Source: a virus. Taken from it: DNA of 26,241 nt. Under the pieces are notes generated by a model. It was not told where the DNA came from and made no database searches. It saw nothing but the letters and a program-made list of their open reading frames with translations. A program made the translations under genes and the position numbers. How positions within the stretch are numbered: the first letter of the stretch is position 1; each line of letters starts with the position of its first letter. Shown one piece after another: positions 15,017-22,337 of the stretch. Location: positions 1-26,241 of the IMG/VR virus record IMGVR_UViG_3300022725_000147. One strand, given 5' to 3'.

Positions 15017-15526
15017 TTACCACACAAGCCCTTCCAAAACATGTTTGATACTCGCACTGACAAACCCGTCGCGTCGCTGAACAAGCTTGGCCGCTTCCTT
15101 TATGCTCATGCCGAACGCACAGACAGCCACAAGCGCCGGCCACATCTCCCCCGCCTCAGCCTGCCAGTTGCGCACCTTAGCCGCCCGGCCCATTGCTGTA
15201 TCCGTCACCCCCACCGGAATCTTATTGGCGCTCTTACCTGCCGCCGAGGCAATTACGTCTGTATCCAGCATTGATTTGATCTGACTGCCCTCAATCGCTT
15301 CAATGGTCATGCAGATTTCTTCGCCTTTCTCATAAGCTGCCTGCGAGATACTACCGTTCTGGCGCATCCGGTAGAGCGTTGTGGAGAAAACCACCTCTGC
15401 GCGCCGCTCCCGTTTTTGTGGGGCTGCTGTGACACGAACATCGCCTTTATCGAACCTGAACGGATCAACGCCCAGGCCTATCGCTTCCTTTCGGATCGAA
15501 TTATTCTTTTTACCCATGAAACCCAT
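15017..15526 (-). CDS. Putative DNA-binding regulator, DUF6456-like C-terminus
   Basis: This roughly 169-residue protein has a basic N-terminus (APQKRERRAEVV), a central Gln/Ala-rich helical part and a C-terminal CAFGMSIKEAAKLVQRRDG...ASIKHVLEGL segment. That last part resembles the helix-turn-helix-like end of DUF6456-type regulators in alphaproteobacteria. The ATG at 15526 has GGTAAGGAA upstream; other in-frame starts at 15550 and 15517 are possible. It lies at the early/late boundary, just before the terminator-bounded insertion and the late genes, where lambdoid phages keep a late regulator. A Q-like role is therefore plausible but not shown. Confidence 0.6.
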   Translation of the reverse strand: MGFMGKKNNSIRKEAIGLGVDPFRFDKGDVRVTAAPQKRERRAEVVFSTTLYRMRQNGSISQAAYEKGEEICMTIEAIEGSQIKSMLDTDVIASAAGKSANKIPVGVTDTAMGRAAKVRNWQAEAGEMWPALVAVCAFGMSIKEAAKLVQRRDGFVSASIKHVLEGLVW

Positions 15527-15554
15527 TTCCTTACCGCCTTGCCTTGTCATTCAA

Positions 15555-15576
15555 ATGAAAAAACTGTAGTTTTCAT
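15555..15576. promoter_or_regulatory. Inverted repeat upstream of the DUF6456-like gene
   Basis: ATGAAAA and TTTTCAT flank AACTGTAG, giving an almost continuous dyad about 30-50 bp upstream of the likely start of the regulator gene. In an otherwise gene-free 122-bp gap (15551-15672) it is the only clear symmetry. It could be an operator or an RNA hairpin. I see no convincing promoter hexamers. Confidence 0.3.
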
Positions 15577-15672
15577 CTTGCTACTGAAATCCAAAGCCTC
15601 GCGTTTCCGAAGGCTCACGTTCCCATGTGAGGTTGTCATTAGGAAACACGGGGTTTTGTTTTGGTTAAGATT

Positions 15673-16140
15673 TTATTTTCTTAATGAACCGCCACCCATA
15701 AACGCCTCGTACATCTGCTTCTCAGCCGCCTTATCAACTCTCTCAGCCAGTTCCGTCTTGAGTTTCTGATAGATTGACGGATGCACCACTATGCCAAAGG
15801 GCGTTTTCATTGCTTTGGGCTTACGGATAATCTTGATGCGTTGAGGATGTCCCATGGCGCGGCGACGTTTGGCGCGTGATCGGGAGCGGACCTCAGACCA
15901 GTCCTCAGCGATTTCCACCATGTTTTCGTCAGTGATAATCTTCAATCCAACCTGACCATGAACAGTCAGGATCTGATCAAACATCTGATCACGCAGCGGC
16001 TTAACGAAACTCCCCTCCATTGATTTCTGCAACTTCTGGAAAATGTCACCAATATCCGCAGGAGCTTTGCCATATTCCGGCGCGGTGGCGCTATCAACGT
16101 TGTTGAAACGTGGCAAGAGGTAATCAAAATTATTCCCCAT
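15673..16140 (-). CDS. Phage protein of unknown function, basic centre
   Basis: This 155-residue protein has a striking basic cluster in the middle (RSRSRAKRRRAMGHPQRIKIIRKPKAMK), consistent with nucleic-acid binding, and a helical C-terminus (SIYQKLKTELAERVDKAAEKQ). The ATG at 16140 has AAGGAA about 9 nt upstream; a GTG two codons earlier overlaps the preceding stop codon and is the alternative. The protein belongs to the chain of small coupled genes between the replication module and the late regulator. No family recognised. Confidence 0.65.
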   Translation of the reverse strand: MGNNFDYLLPRFNNVDSATAPEYGKAPADIGDIFQKLQKSMEGSFVKPLRDQMFDQILTVHGQVGLKIITDENMVEIAEDWSEVRSRSRAKRRRAMGHPQRIKIIRKPKAMKTPFGIVVHPSIYQKLKTELAERVDKAAEKQMYEAFMGGGSLRK

Positions 16141-16142
16141 AA

Positions 16143-16304
16143 TCACAGTTTCCTTTCCAGTTCAGGTAAATGCTTAAGCACACATTCCCCCATCATCCGT
16201 TTGTACGGTTTGAAATCTTCCTTTGTGACCGGCTCTCCGCAGGCCTCGGCAACAAGCAGGGCGACGGCACGTTCAAGGAGCGCGATACGTTCGGCGGGGG
16301 TCAT
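16143..16304 (-). CDS. Small phage protein, 53 residues
   Basis: This short gene encodes MTPAERIALLERAVALLVAE followed by a Cys-containing middle and the end HLPELERKL. GGAGA lies about 7 nt before the ATG at 16304 and overlaps the end of the upstream gene (TAG), and the stop TGA runs directly into the start region of the next gene. Tight packing on both sides supports it as real. It is a predicted two-helix peptide, function unknown. It is easily missed because of its size. Confidence 0.7.
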   Translation of the reverse strand: MTPAERIALLERAVALLVAEACGEPVTKEDFKPYKRMMGECVLKHLPELERKL

Positions 16305-16306
16305 AG

Positions 16307-16468
16307 CTACGTCTCCTTTCTTTCAAATTCAGCGGTTTGAATCTTTAGGGTCGCTATTTCATCAGGAAGATCCCTGGCCTCCTCAAGGCGACGTTCGGCA
16401 TCTTGGAGCTGATGCTTGAGCAACCTTAATTTTGCTCGTCGGCCGATGTCGGCACTTTTGCTGGTCAT
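16307..16468 (-). CDS. Small coiled-coil phage protein, 53 residues
   Basis: The product (start MTSKSADIGRRAKLRLL) is one long charged helix with heptad spacing. The ATG at 16468 overlaps the stop of the upstream gene as ATGA, with GAGGGGG just ahead; a longer frame has no site. The gene ends 2 nt before the start of the next small gene. It may be a regulator-binding or structural peptide. No family recognised. Confidence 0.65.
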   Translation of the reverse strand: MTSKSADIGRRAKLRLLKHQLQDAERRLEEARDLPDEIATLKIQTAEFERKET

Positions 16469-17001
16469 AGCTCGGCCCCCTCTCCACAATGTGGGCAAGC
16501 TTCCTGTAGGGGCGCTTGGGCAGGCTCTGGGCCATTACACCCCTCTCCGCCACATTCGCCCGTCGTGGAGCACCCACAACACTCAGGAACGGTTTGCGTG
16601 GTCTGGATCCAACCTTCTCCGTTGCAAGTCGCACAAAGGCGATGTAACGGGTTCACTACTTTTTCGGCCTTTTCCAATAAATCAGGGACATTTGCCTCAC
16701 GACCGATAAACGGAATGAGTTCCTTGATGAGCGCACGCAATTGAGCATTTGCGCGCCTCTTCATTGCGAGTTCTTCGCGAAACTCGTCAGCAACACGCAT
16801 TGCTCTCGCGCCAACGTTCAACATTTTCTCCCGGCGTTTTGACTGGTTCTCCAAATGATCCAGCAGAGCCAACATCTCCATCGGCGTGACATGAACTGCA
16901 AAATCTGACGAACTAACCAGCTTACCCGGGCTCGCAAGGGCAGCCTCTCGGTACAAGCGATCTTGCTCTACAGCAACTTCCCGCAATTGTTTCAAATCCA
17001 T
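16465..17001 (-). CDS. Ead/Ea22-like protein with Cys-rich zinc-binding tail
   Basis: This roughly 178-residue protein has an N-terminal helical region, with SSSDFAVHVTPMEMLALLDHLE and a DEFREELAMKRRANAQLRALI stretch, of the general kind of phage Ead/Ea22 early proteins. Its C-terminal third is Cys-rich: CATCNGEGW, CCGCSTTGECGGEGCNG and CPHCGEG. The spacing recalls DnaJ-type CxxCxGxG zinc fingers. AGGAGG precedes paired ATGs at 17004 and 17001; the second has the better spacing. A small hairpin (GGGTCA/TGACCC, 17013-17025) sits directly before the site and could modulate translation. Function unknown, probably a metal-binding early regulator. Confidence 0.65.
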   Translation of the reverse strand: MDLKQLREVAVEQDRLYREAALASPGKLVSSSDFAVHVTPMEMLALLDHLENQSKRREKMLNVGARAMRVADEFREELAMKRRANAQLRALIKELIPFIGREANVPDLLEKAEKVVNPLHRLCATCNGEGWIQTTQTVPECCGCSTTGECGGEGCNGPEPAQAPLQEACPHCGEGAEL

Positions 17002-17073
17002 CATTCCTCCTCGGGTCAGTGACCCTTCAAAAATCTTCCCTCGTTGTGCAAGGGGTTAAAATGGTTAATTTCC

Positions 17074-17286
17074 TTAAGCCACTCGGGCCAGTTTGGTTGG
17101 CAACTGCTCCCTATGGCACTCGCCAGCTTCCTTTTCCTTCTGAATCCAAGCGTACAGGCGGGCTTGACCGGCTTTATCCAAATGATTGTGAAACGCGCAA
17201 CGAGCTGCGGTGTAGGCACCAGGTTCCCAAGTATCGGAATTGACAATCACCTTACGGGCTTCGTTGAGCGCTTCTTCCACTGTCAT
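17074..17286 (-). CDS. Small phage protein, 70 residues
   Basis: The 70-residue product (MTVEEALNEARKVIVNSD start) is helical with an AARCAFHNHLDKAGQARLYAWI segment. The ATG overlaps the stop of the upstream gene as ATGA, which supports translation by coupling. It has no membrane segment. No family recognised. It lies between a putative replication-associated gene and the Cys-rich gene. Confidence 0.6.
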   Translation of the reverse strand: MTVEEALNEARKVIVNSDTWEPGAYTAARCAFHNHLDKAGQARLYAWIQKEKEAGECHREQLPTKLARVA

Positions 17287-18011
17287 CCGTCCGCCCCTCT
17301 CAGCAACTCGGCGGCTTTACGGTCCAGTTCGTCCCGGTCCTGCCCAAAGCTTTGCAGGTCCACCTCGTCGTCAGTTTTGACCTTCCGCGCCTTTGGTTTG
17401 CCGCTTCCCTCTTCCAGGTTTTCGACAAAGCCAACGGCAGCGTTTCCAAACCGACGGCGTAGCTCTTCAATGAACTCGTCCCGGGTATCATGCTCGTCAG
17501 CCAGAAGGGCTTCGCGCTCCGCTTCTTTGCGGCGGCGTTCATGTTCGCGCAGGTGTCTCTCAGCGATAATCTGGGCGTATGTCCAACGCGAAACGGCCTC
17601 CTCAAAAACCTCCCGGATTTCCGCAACAGCGGGGCGAAAGATGAAGCGCTCCAGGATTTCGTTCGTCACCCGCTCATGCAGGGCTGCCGGATATTTGGAA
17701 TACACTCGAACCACATGAGCCAGGTAGATATTCGGGTTTTCCATCCGGTCCGCTGACTGCATGGATTGGGGAAATCCGCCAACGAGAGAATGCACTGCTT
17801 CCGTTGTCTGCCGACTTTCACCAGCAGGCGCATGCTCAGCGTCGATGCGCTCAACAATCGCCTGGCATTTCTCAACTGGCACAAGTTCGGAAAATTCATC
17901 AATGCGAGGCAGGACGCCATTATCCACCTTGAGGAGATGGTGGTATTCTCGCATCGCTTGAACAGCGACTGCACGGCGCTTGCTATCAAGCTGAACAACG
18001 TTATTCGCCAT
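17283..18011 (-). CDS. Replication-region protein, possible loader-like partner
   Basis: This 242-residue protein directly follows the DUF1376 gene and overlaps its end by 11 nt, with GGAGG 7 nt before the ATG. Residues about 80-135 (FPQSMQ..NPNIYLAHVVRVYSKYPAALHERVTN..FRPAVAEIREVFE) resemble a pattern often found beside phage replication initiators in alphaproteobacteria, in which a YP-x-x-V helix is followed by a P-T/A-V-A-E-I/L-R helix. The C-terminal half is a highly charged helix (HLREHERRRKEAEREA). Position suggests a partner of the initiator, such as a helicase-loading factor, but no catalytic motif is visible. Confidence 0.6.
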   Translation of the reverse strand: MANNVVQLDSKRRAVAVQAMREYHHLLKVDNGVLPRIDEFSELVPVEKCQAIVERIDAEHAPAGESRQTTEAVHSLVGGFPQSMQSADRMENPNIYLAHVVRVYSKYPAALHERVTNEILERFIFRPAVAEIREVFEEAVSRWTYAQIIAERHLREHERRRKEAEREALLADEHDTRDEFIEELRRRFGNAAVGFVENLEEGSGKPKARKVKTDDEVDLQSFGQDRDELDRKAAELLRGADG

Positions 18012-18870
18012 GGCGTATCCTCCGGTTCTGTTCGTAGGTTTTTAATCGATCGCACAGGCCTTGAGGCTGAGGTTTGGGAACCCCGGACGGATTGGGACCG
18101 CTTGTGGCATGGGAGCCAGCCATGGAAAGCCGGTGGATCGGGTTATCGAAATATTTCAGGCTGGAAACCGTTTCGCCTCGGGCGGCGACTTTCTCGGCTT
18201 CTGCCTGAATGGTTAGGATGATCTGCTCAGGGCTGGGACCTGATGCATGCCACGATGGGACGACGGCAAGTTGGGACTGATCACCCCGGATAAACGCAGT
18301 TCTGAGTTTATCGTTCGCAATCGGGGTTACGATCCGCAAAATCTGATCCTGCAATTCTGAAAGTTCTGTTCCGTTTTCTTCGCGCGCTAATGGTGGTGGT
18401 TTACCACTACCATTAACCGTAGGAGAAGGAGGGGGAGAAGGAGGGTTATTATTAAGTGTTTGTTTTTCCTCATTTTCACTTTCTGAAACATTTGGAAAAT
18501 CTTCATTTTTTTGATGATTTTTTGAAGTTTTTTTCGTGTTTTTTCTGCTTTTTTTTCCGCCTTTTCTTCCATTTTCTATATTGAAATTGGCCTTCTCGAT
18601 CTCTTCCAGAGCACGATTATTGACAATCATTCCCTCAACAATGGTGAGCTTGCCGCTATCAAATAATTCATTGACCACCTTGCGCATTGATCGCGCCTGT
18701 TTGAAGCCGAGCAACTGGCACAAATATCCTTCATCATAAGTGATCGGTTCACCTTGATTGTAGATCACGGAAAGTATATCGATGTAGCACCCTTTAGCAG
18801 CATGGCTGAGGCCGCGTGTGTCAGCCAGCCAATCGCGCGGGTAGAAGTCGAAACGAGGAAGCCCACTCAT
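18001..18870 (-). CDS. DUF1376 phage replication protein (initiator-like)
   Basis: This 289-residue protein starts with a DUF1376 domain (FDFYPRDWLADTRGLSHAAKG..YIDILSVIYNQGEPI..EGYLCQLLG), a winged-helix-like module found in phage initiator-type proteins. It continues through a very basic, Lys/Asn/Ser-rich low-complexity linker and a Pro-rich stretch (NNPPSPPPSPT) to a C-terminal helical part. The ATG at 18870 overlaps the helicase stop as ATGA. The linker is encoded by phased A/T tracts, which may themselves be functional. By analogy with lambda O, the gene could carry the origin it acts on; this is an inference. Confidence 0.75.
   Translation of the reverse strand: MSGLPRFDFYPRDWLADTRGLSHAAKGCYIDILSVIYNQGEPITYDEGYLCQLLGFKQARSMRKVVNELFDSGKLTIVEGMIVNNRALEEIEKANFNIENGRKGGKKSRKNTKKTSKNHQKNEDFPNVSESENEEKQTLNNNPPSPPPSPTVNGSGKPPPLAREENGTELSELQDQILRIVTPIANDKLRTAFIRGDQSQLAVVPSWHASGPSPEQIILTIQAEAEKVAARGETVSSLKYFDNPIHRLSMAGSHATSGPNPSGVPKPQPQGLCDRLKTYEQNRRIRHGE
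18506..18575. repeat. Phased T-tracts (predicted bent DNA) inside the DUF1376 gene, candidate origin
   Basis: Seven T-tracts are centred at about 18509, 18520, 18531, 18541, 18552, 18563 and 18573, so every step is 10 to 11 bp. Tract lengths are 7, 6, 7, 6, 8, 4 and 4. Such helical phasing gives strong intrinsic curvature. The segment is by far the most AT-rich in the replication block. Lambda-type phages keep an AT-rich, bent origin inside their initiator gene. A part of the pattern follows from Lys codons, so chance coding bias is the alternative. Confidence 0.5.
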
Positions 18871-20279
18871 GCCACCCCCCTGCGCTTCATCGCATGGCGG
18901 CGCTGCAACACCTGTCCTACCCATTCTTTGGGAAGACCACGAATGTAGGCTACGCGCTCAAGGTCCCGTTTGTTCTTTGCAATTTCCAAAGCGCTCTGGA
19001 AGCTCATGTCCCGGATCTGTCTGGCAGAATAACAGCGGATACCCGGCACGCCGCGCAACTGGGTATCGTTGAGGCCGTTGTGGCATGATTTGACCTTCCG
19101 ATAGACATGGCCGCATGTCGGGCACCTGTCAGCTTTCTCGTGAACACGCGAACAGCGCGGACACCGGTTAATCAAGGTATTGTTTTTGTCGATAGAAATC
19201 AGGCCTTCGCGCAGTGACCATTCCCGGTCCGCCTCAGGCAGGCCATGCTTGGCCCAGTTCTGTACAAAATCCAGAATAACTGAGTGCTTTTTGCCTTTAT
19301 GCAGGCGGAAAGTCCGACCGTTCTGCTGGTCGTAAAGAGCCGTTGATTCTGTTGGGCGCAGGTTTAAGGCTGCTCCCACTATAGGAATGTCGGTTCCCTC
19401 AGATATAATATCGCAGGACGTCAGGTTCTGTATTCGCCCTTTCCCCAGTCCTGAAATGGCGTTCTCGCGCTCCATGACGCCCATAGAGCCATCAAGGTTG
19501 GTTGCCATCCACCCGGAAGCGGAAAACGCCTCAGCGACGCGAAAAGCGCTATTTACACCTGCACAAAAAGTAATGGCGGGAACGCCTGGGCAGAAATGCG
19601 CATAGGATTTCACCACAGGGCGCAGGTCTATTTCTTCCATGACGCGGTTCAGCTCGCCGCGAGCAAAATCACCACCACGTTTTGTGATTCCGGACAAGTC
19701 CACATTCAGATCAGGCGCAAAGACAACAGACGGAGCAATATAGCCCCATTTTATCAGTTGTGCCTTGGTCGGGCCTTTTACGGCTTCAACGAACGCAGAG
19801 CCTAAGGGTTTGCCGTCCTGCCGCCAAGGCGTTGCGGTACAACCCATAATCAGCGCCTTTACAAGAGCCGCCTGCACACGCCCCCAGGAGGACGCGACAA
19901 TATGGTGGGCTTCATCAAAAATGGCTAAATCAATAGTACTTAAAAATGGTCTTAATGAATGAAGGCGACGATCAACGGTATCGATCGAGGCCACATGAAT
20001 TTGATGGGATGTCGGCTCATGCCCCGGCGCAATAACCCCAACGTCCAGCCCCATCTCCTTAAGGGTTTTGACGGCCTGGTGAAGCAGTTCCTTGCGATGA
20101 ACGAAAATGCAAATATTGAAATTAAGTTGTTGTAAAAGAAAGAAACACAGGCGCGTGAAAACACGGGTTTTCCCGCCTGCCGTCGGTAACACATACAGGA
20201 AACCGGGGACACGGCGCTGAACGCAAGCCATCAGGGCGTTGAGGTCGTTGCGTTGATATTGTCTCAGGTCTTCCATCAT
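18867..20279 (-). CDS. SF2 DEAD/DEAH-box helicase, phage type
   Basis: This 470-residue helicase has Walker A at 32-38 (PTAGGKT), Walker B DEAH at 122-125, motif III-like GCTATP (146-151), and the C-terminal RecA-like domain with motif VI QQNGRTFR (318-325). A CxxC pair (CPRCSRVHEKADRCPTCG, 373-390) forms a zinc ribbon after the second domain. It unwinds nucleic acid using ATP; in many phages such a RAD25/UvsW-like enzyme takes part in replication or recombination. The start overlaps the RusA stop as ATGA and its stop overlaps the DUF1376 start. There is a second ATG at codon 2. No primase is present next to it. Confidence 0.9.
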   Translation of the reverse strand: MMEDLRQYQRNDLNALMACVQRRVPGFLYVLPTAGGKTRVFTRLCFFLLQQLNFNICIFVHRKELLHQAVKTLKEMGLDVGVIAPGHEPTSHQIHVASIDTVDRRLHSLRPFLSTIDLAIFDEAHHIVASSWGRVQAALVKALIMGCTATPWRQDGKPLGSAFVEAVKGPTKAQLIKWGYIAPSVVFAPDLNVDLSGITKRGGDFARGELNRVMEEIDLRPVVKSYAHFCPGVPAITFCAGVNSAFRVAEAFSASGWMATNLDGSMGVMERENAISGLGKGRIQNLTSCDIISEGTDIPIVGAALNLRPTESTALYDQQNGRTFRLHKGKKHSVILDFVQNWAKHGLPEADREWSLREGLISIDKNNTLINRCPRCSRVHEKADRCPTCGHVYRKVKSCHNGLNDTQLRGVPGIRCYSARQIRDMSFQSALEIAKNKRDLERVAYIRGLPKEWVGQVLQRRHAMKRRGVA

Positions 20280-20677
20280 TGGAATAACTCAGGCTCCAGA
20301 GGTTGAATAACGATTTCTGCGCGGGGATTTTTTTTGTCGATAGCGTGATAGAGATGCTTTTCACGGAGTTGCCGGTCGTTCTCGTAAACACGGTCCTGCA
20401 ACGCATCGAAAATCAGTTCGCAATCAAGGTCCGGCTTTTGAGTTTGGTAGTAAACCCGGACCCAAATCTTGCACGGTCCATTGATACGGCGACGAAGAAT
20501 GGGAATCTGCCGTTTGATCGATTGCTCGTAAGACAAAGCCTTGTCGCTCTTGCGAAGGTATGGAACCGTTTTCCAAGGTTGTTTTTTGGATCGCTTCCAA
20601 CCAATCTGACGCCCGTTTTTCATGGACGCAGGTTGGCCCTTAATCGTCAAATGCAGTTTCCCGTTCTTCCATTCCAT
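20276..20677 (-). CDS. rusA: RusA-family Holliday junction resolvase
   Basis: This 133-residue endonuclease cuts branched DNA such as four-way junctions. The family core is present: KPDLDCELIFDALQ with the acidic residues that bind metal, then VYENDRQLREKHL, and the end KKNPRAEIVI. Length matches RusA (about 120 residues). AAGGGG precedes the ATG. Together with the adjacent helicase it forms a replication/recombination pair; it may resolve concatemers before packaging. Confidence 0.9.
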   Translation of the reverse strand: MEWKNGKLHLTIKGQPASMKNGRQIGWKRSKKQPWKTVPYLRKSDKALSYEQSIKRQIPILRRRINGPCKIWVRVYYQTQKPDLDCELIFDALQDRVYENDRQLREKHLYHAIDKKNPRAEIVIQPLEPELFQ

Positions 20678-20688
20678 GAAGCTACCCC

Positions 20689-21459
20689 TTAGTGAACGTG
20701 TGCATCATCACCGGGGAACGGCTCGTCTTGACCCAAGCCGCCAGAGTATCCAGCGTCTTCATCTTGGATGTTGGTATCGTCCATCGCCGTGTTAAAGCCG
20801 CGTTTCCAGATCGCCGCATCCTTTGTGCGACCATCATAGGGGCAATCGTCGAGTGCCCCTTCATCAATGGCATGCTGTTTACCGGCATTAAAAATCGCAC
20901 CGGAATTTTCCGGCATGTCGTCGATTTCACTGATATCTGCGCCTTCGTCATCTACCACTTGGGCACCATGCGCATCTTCTGCGGCGTAACCTTCGGTTTC
21001 TTCACCGTCCTGGTCGATGTCGGAATCTTCGTCCCAACCTTCATCAACGCCAGCCACTTCCTGCGTTTCTTCGTCTTCGTTGCAGTCATGAACTTCAATG
21101 CCCAATTCGCCAGCACGGTCATTCAGGATCGCAACGGTTTCTTGCAGGCGACGCAATGTTTCTTCACCGCGGAACAGGTCGAGCTGATCAAAGACGCCCA
21201 TCACCAGGCAGTAAGACAGAAGGTCCTTGATATATTCCTGCGCCTTGGACGGCTCCATATTCGCCAGCTTGTTTGCCTGCTTAAAGGGTTGTTTGTTGAA
21301 ACCGCTGTCGTCCACCTTGCCCATGGCATCGGATTGGTAGCCTTTCGCTTCACTGGCTTTCGCATCCGCCTTGTTGACCTTGGCCGCAACGGTGCGAAGA
21401 ATTTGCGCATCGAAGTTCACAAGGCTGTCATGGTGGTTGTCTTCGAAAAAATCAGACAT
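20689..21459 (-). CDS. GapR-like helical region fused to an RMF-like domain
   Basis: This 256-residue acidic protein appears to have three parts. Residues about 16-96 are helical with GFNKQPFKQANKLANMEP and end in VFDQLDLF; the pattern loosely recalls GapR/DUF2312-type nucleoid proteins. Residues about 126-186 are a strongly acidic linker. Residues about 187-225 (AIFNAGKQHAIDEGALDDCPYDG, then WKRGF) look like a ribosome-modulation-factor/CrpP-type domain with its CPY core. AAGGA precedes the ATG at 21459; the ATG at 21465 is also possible. A role in controlling host translation or nucleoid binding is suggested, not shown. Confidence 0.65.
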   Translation of the reverse strand: MSDFFEDNHHDSLVNFDAQILRTVAAKVNKADAKASEAKGYQSDAMGKVDDSGFNKQPFKQANKLANMEPSKAQEYIKDLLSYCLVMGVFDQLDLFRGEETLRRLQETVAILNDRAGELGIEVHDCNEDEETQEVAGVDEGWDEDSDIDQDGEETEGYAAEDAHGAQVVDDEGADISEIDDMPENSGAIFNAGKQHAIDEGALDDCPYDGRTKDAAIWKRGFNTAMDDTNIQDEDAGYSGGLGQDEPFPGDDAHVH

Positions 21460-21517
21460 TTTCATTCCTTTCAAAAAGCACCAGGGATGCAGAGCAGAGC
21501 CCCGGCAGTTGTGTCCC

Positions 21518-22138
21518 TCAGGGAGACGGGGATTTAAATTCACTTGAGTTCAAAAGACCGATAGTCAGCCAGGCACCGGACAGGGGCAGATCCCAAACAA
21601 ACCATCCAAAGTAATGAGACGGTGTATTCAGGTTGGTCTTATCCACTCCTGCCGGGTAAAACTTGAGACGGTCCGCAAATTGCCAAATGCGGGACGGGCG
21701 CATTTCCTTATGCAAGCCGTTCATCCGGTCCTGCCCGCCCCAGAACTGCATCGGAAGGAGCATTGCCACTTTGTGCGGTTTCAGGCTTAGGGCATGGCGA
21801 ACGAATTTTTCAGCCGCCTTGCGGTCTGTTTTGCCGTTCAATTTGCCGTAAGGCGGGTTGGTGATAATGTTCGGGTGCTTGGTTTCCGTTTGAGCCAGAA
21901 AATCAACGCCACCGATAACCTTATGTTTGGGAAAGTCGCGCTCGTGCCGGCCTTCATAGGCTGTGGTGGCGCGAACCGTATGCTCGGCTTCACGCAATGT
22001 GGCTGCCATGGCTCCGTCACCGGCTGCACATTCCCAGATACCGCCGGAAAATGATTCAACGCTCAACAAAGCACGAACCGGTTCCGGGTCAGTCGGGTAG
22101 TGATCATCGAAAGGCCGGACAATTTCCTGCGCCTGCAT
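21518..22138 (-). CDS. Small N6-adenine DNA methyltransferase
   Basis: This 206-residue SAM-dependent methyltransferase has motif I at 36-43 (ECAAGDGA), preceded by a YPTDPEPVRALL start, and the catalytic NPPY at 94-97. It then has a KVAMLLPMQFWGG strand and the FVWDLPLSG end. It is short and seems to lack a separate target-recognition domain, like many solitary phage enzymes. No restriction gene is next to it, so it is likely to modify phage or host DNA for protection or regulation. GGAGGG lies 6 nt before the ATG at 22138. Confidence 0.85.
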   Translation of the reverse strand: MQAQEIVRPFDDHYPTDPEPVRALLSVESFSGGIWECAAGDGAMAATLREAEHTVRATTAYEGRHERDFPKHKVIGGVDFLAQTETKHPNIITNPPYGKLNGKTDRKAAEKFVRHALSLKPHKVAMLLPMQFWGGQDRMNGLHKEMRPSRIWQFADRLKFYPAGVDKTNLNTPSHYFGWFVWDLPLSGAWLTIGLLNSSEFKSPSP

Positions 22139-22139
22139 G

Positions 22140-22337
22140 TCACACCCTCCGGCTTTCGACCTGCACCTGGTACACCTTTTTCGGCTTCGGATACTGGTGC
22201 TGCATAATCTGAGTACGGATTCTTTGAATCTTGCGCACAATAGGAGTGGTTCTGCGGTGGCGCGCGCTGCGCTCTCTCAGTTCAGCCTGCAAACGATCCA
22301 TTTCAGCCATTTGTTCGGCAATCACGGCATTGGTCAT
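22140..22337 (-). CDS. Small basic helical phage protein, 65 residues
   Basis: The product starts with an amphipathic helix (EQMAEMDRLQAELRERSA) and continues very basic (RHRRTTPIVRKIQRIRTQ, KPKK). The ATG overlaps the previous stop as ATGA with GAGG upstream, and the stop is 1 nt before the methyltransferase ATG. It may bind nucleic acid or a partner protein. No family recognised. Confidence 0.65.
   Translation of the reverse strand: MTNAVIAEQMAEMDRLQAELRERSARHRRTTPIVRKIQRIRTQIMQHQYPKPKKVYQVQVESRRV

Noticed and set aside
17044-17718. Plus-strand Ser/Arg-rich open frame (224 residues)
   Set aside because: Low-complexity Ser/Arg content is typical of the antisense of Glu/Ala/Arg-rich genes; it covers two minus-strand genes and lacks a start signal.
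18400-18480. Possible CRISPR or tandem repeat in the GGAGAAGGAGG stretch
   Set aside because: It is a short purine run that encodes a Pro-rich linker of the DUF1376 protein; there are no spaced, conserved repeat units.
20692-21537. Plus-strand open frame of 281 residues
   Set aside because: It mirrors the GapR/RMF-like acidic gene almost exactly. Asp/Glu-rich codons on one strand give a long, Phe/Val/Ile-rich frame on the other.
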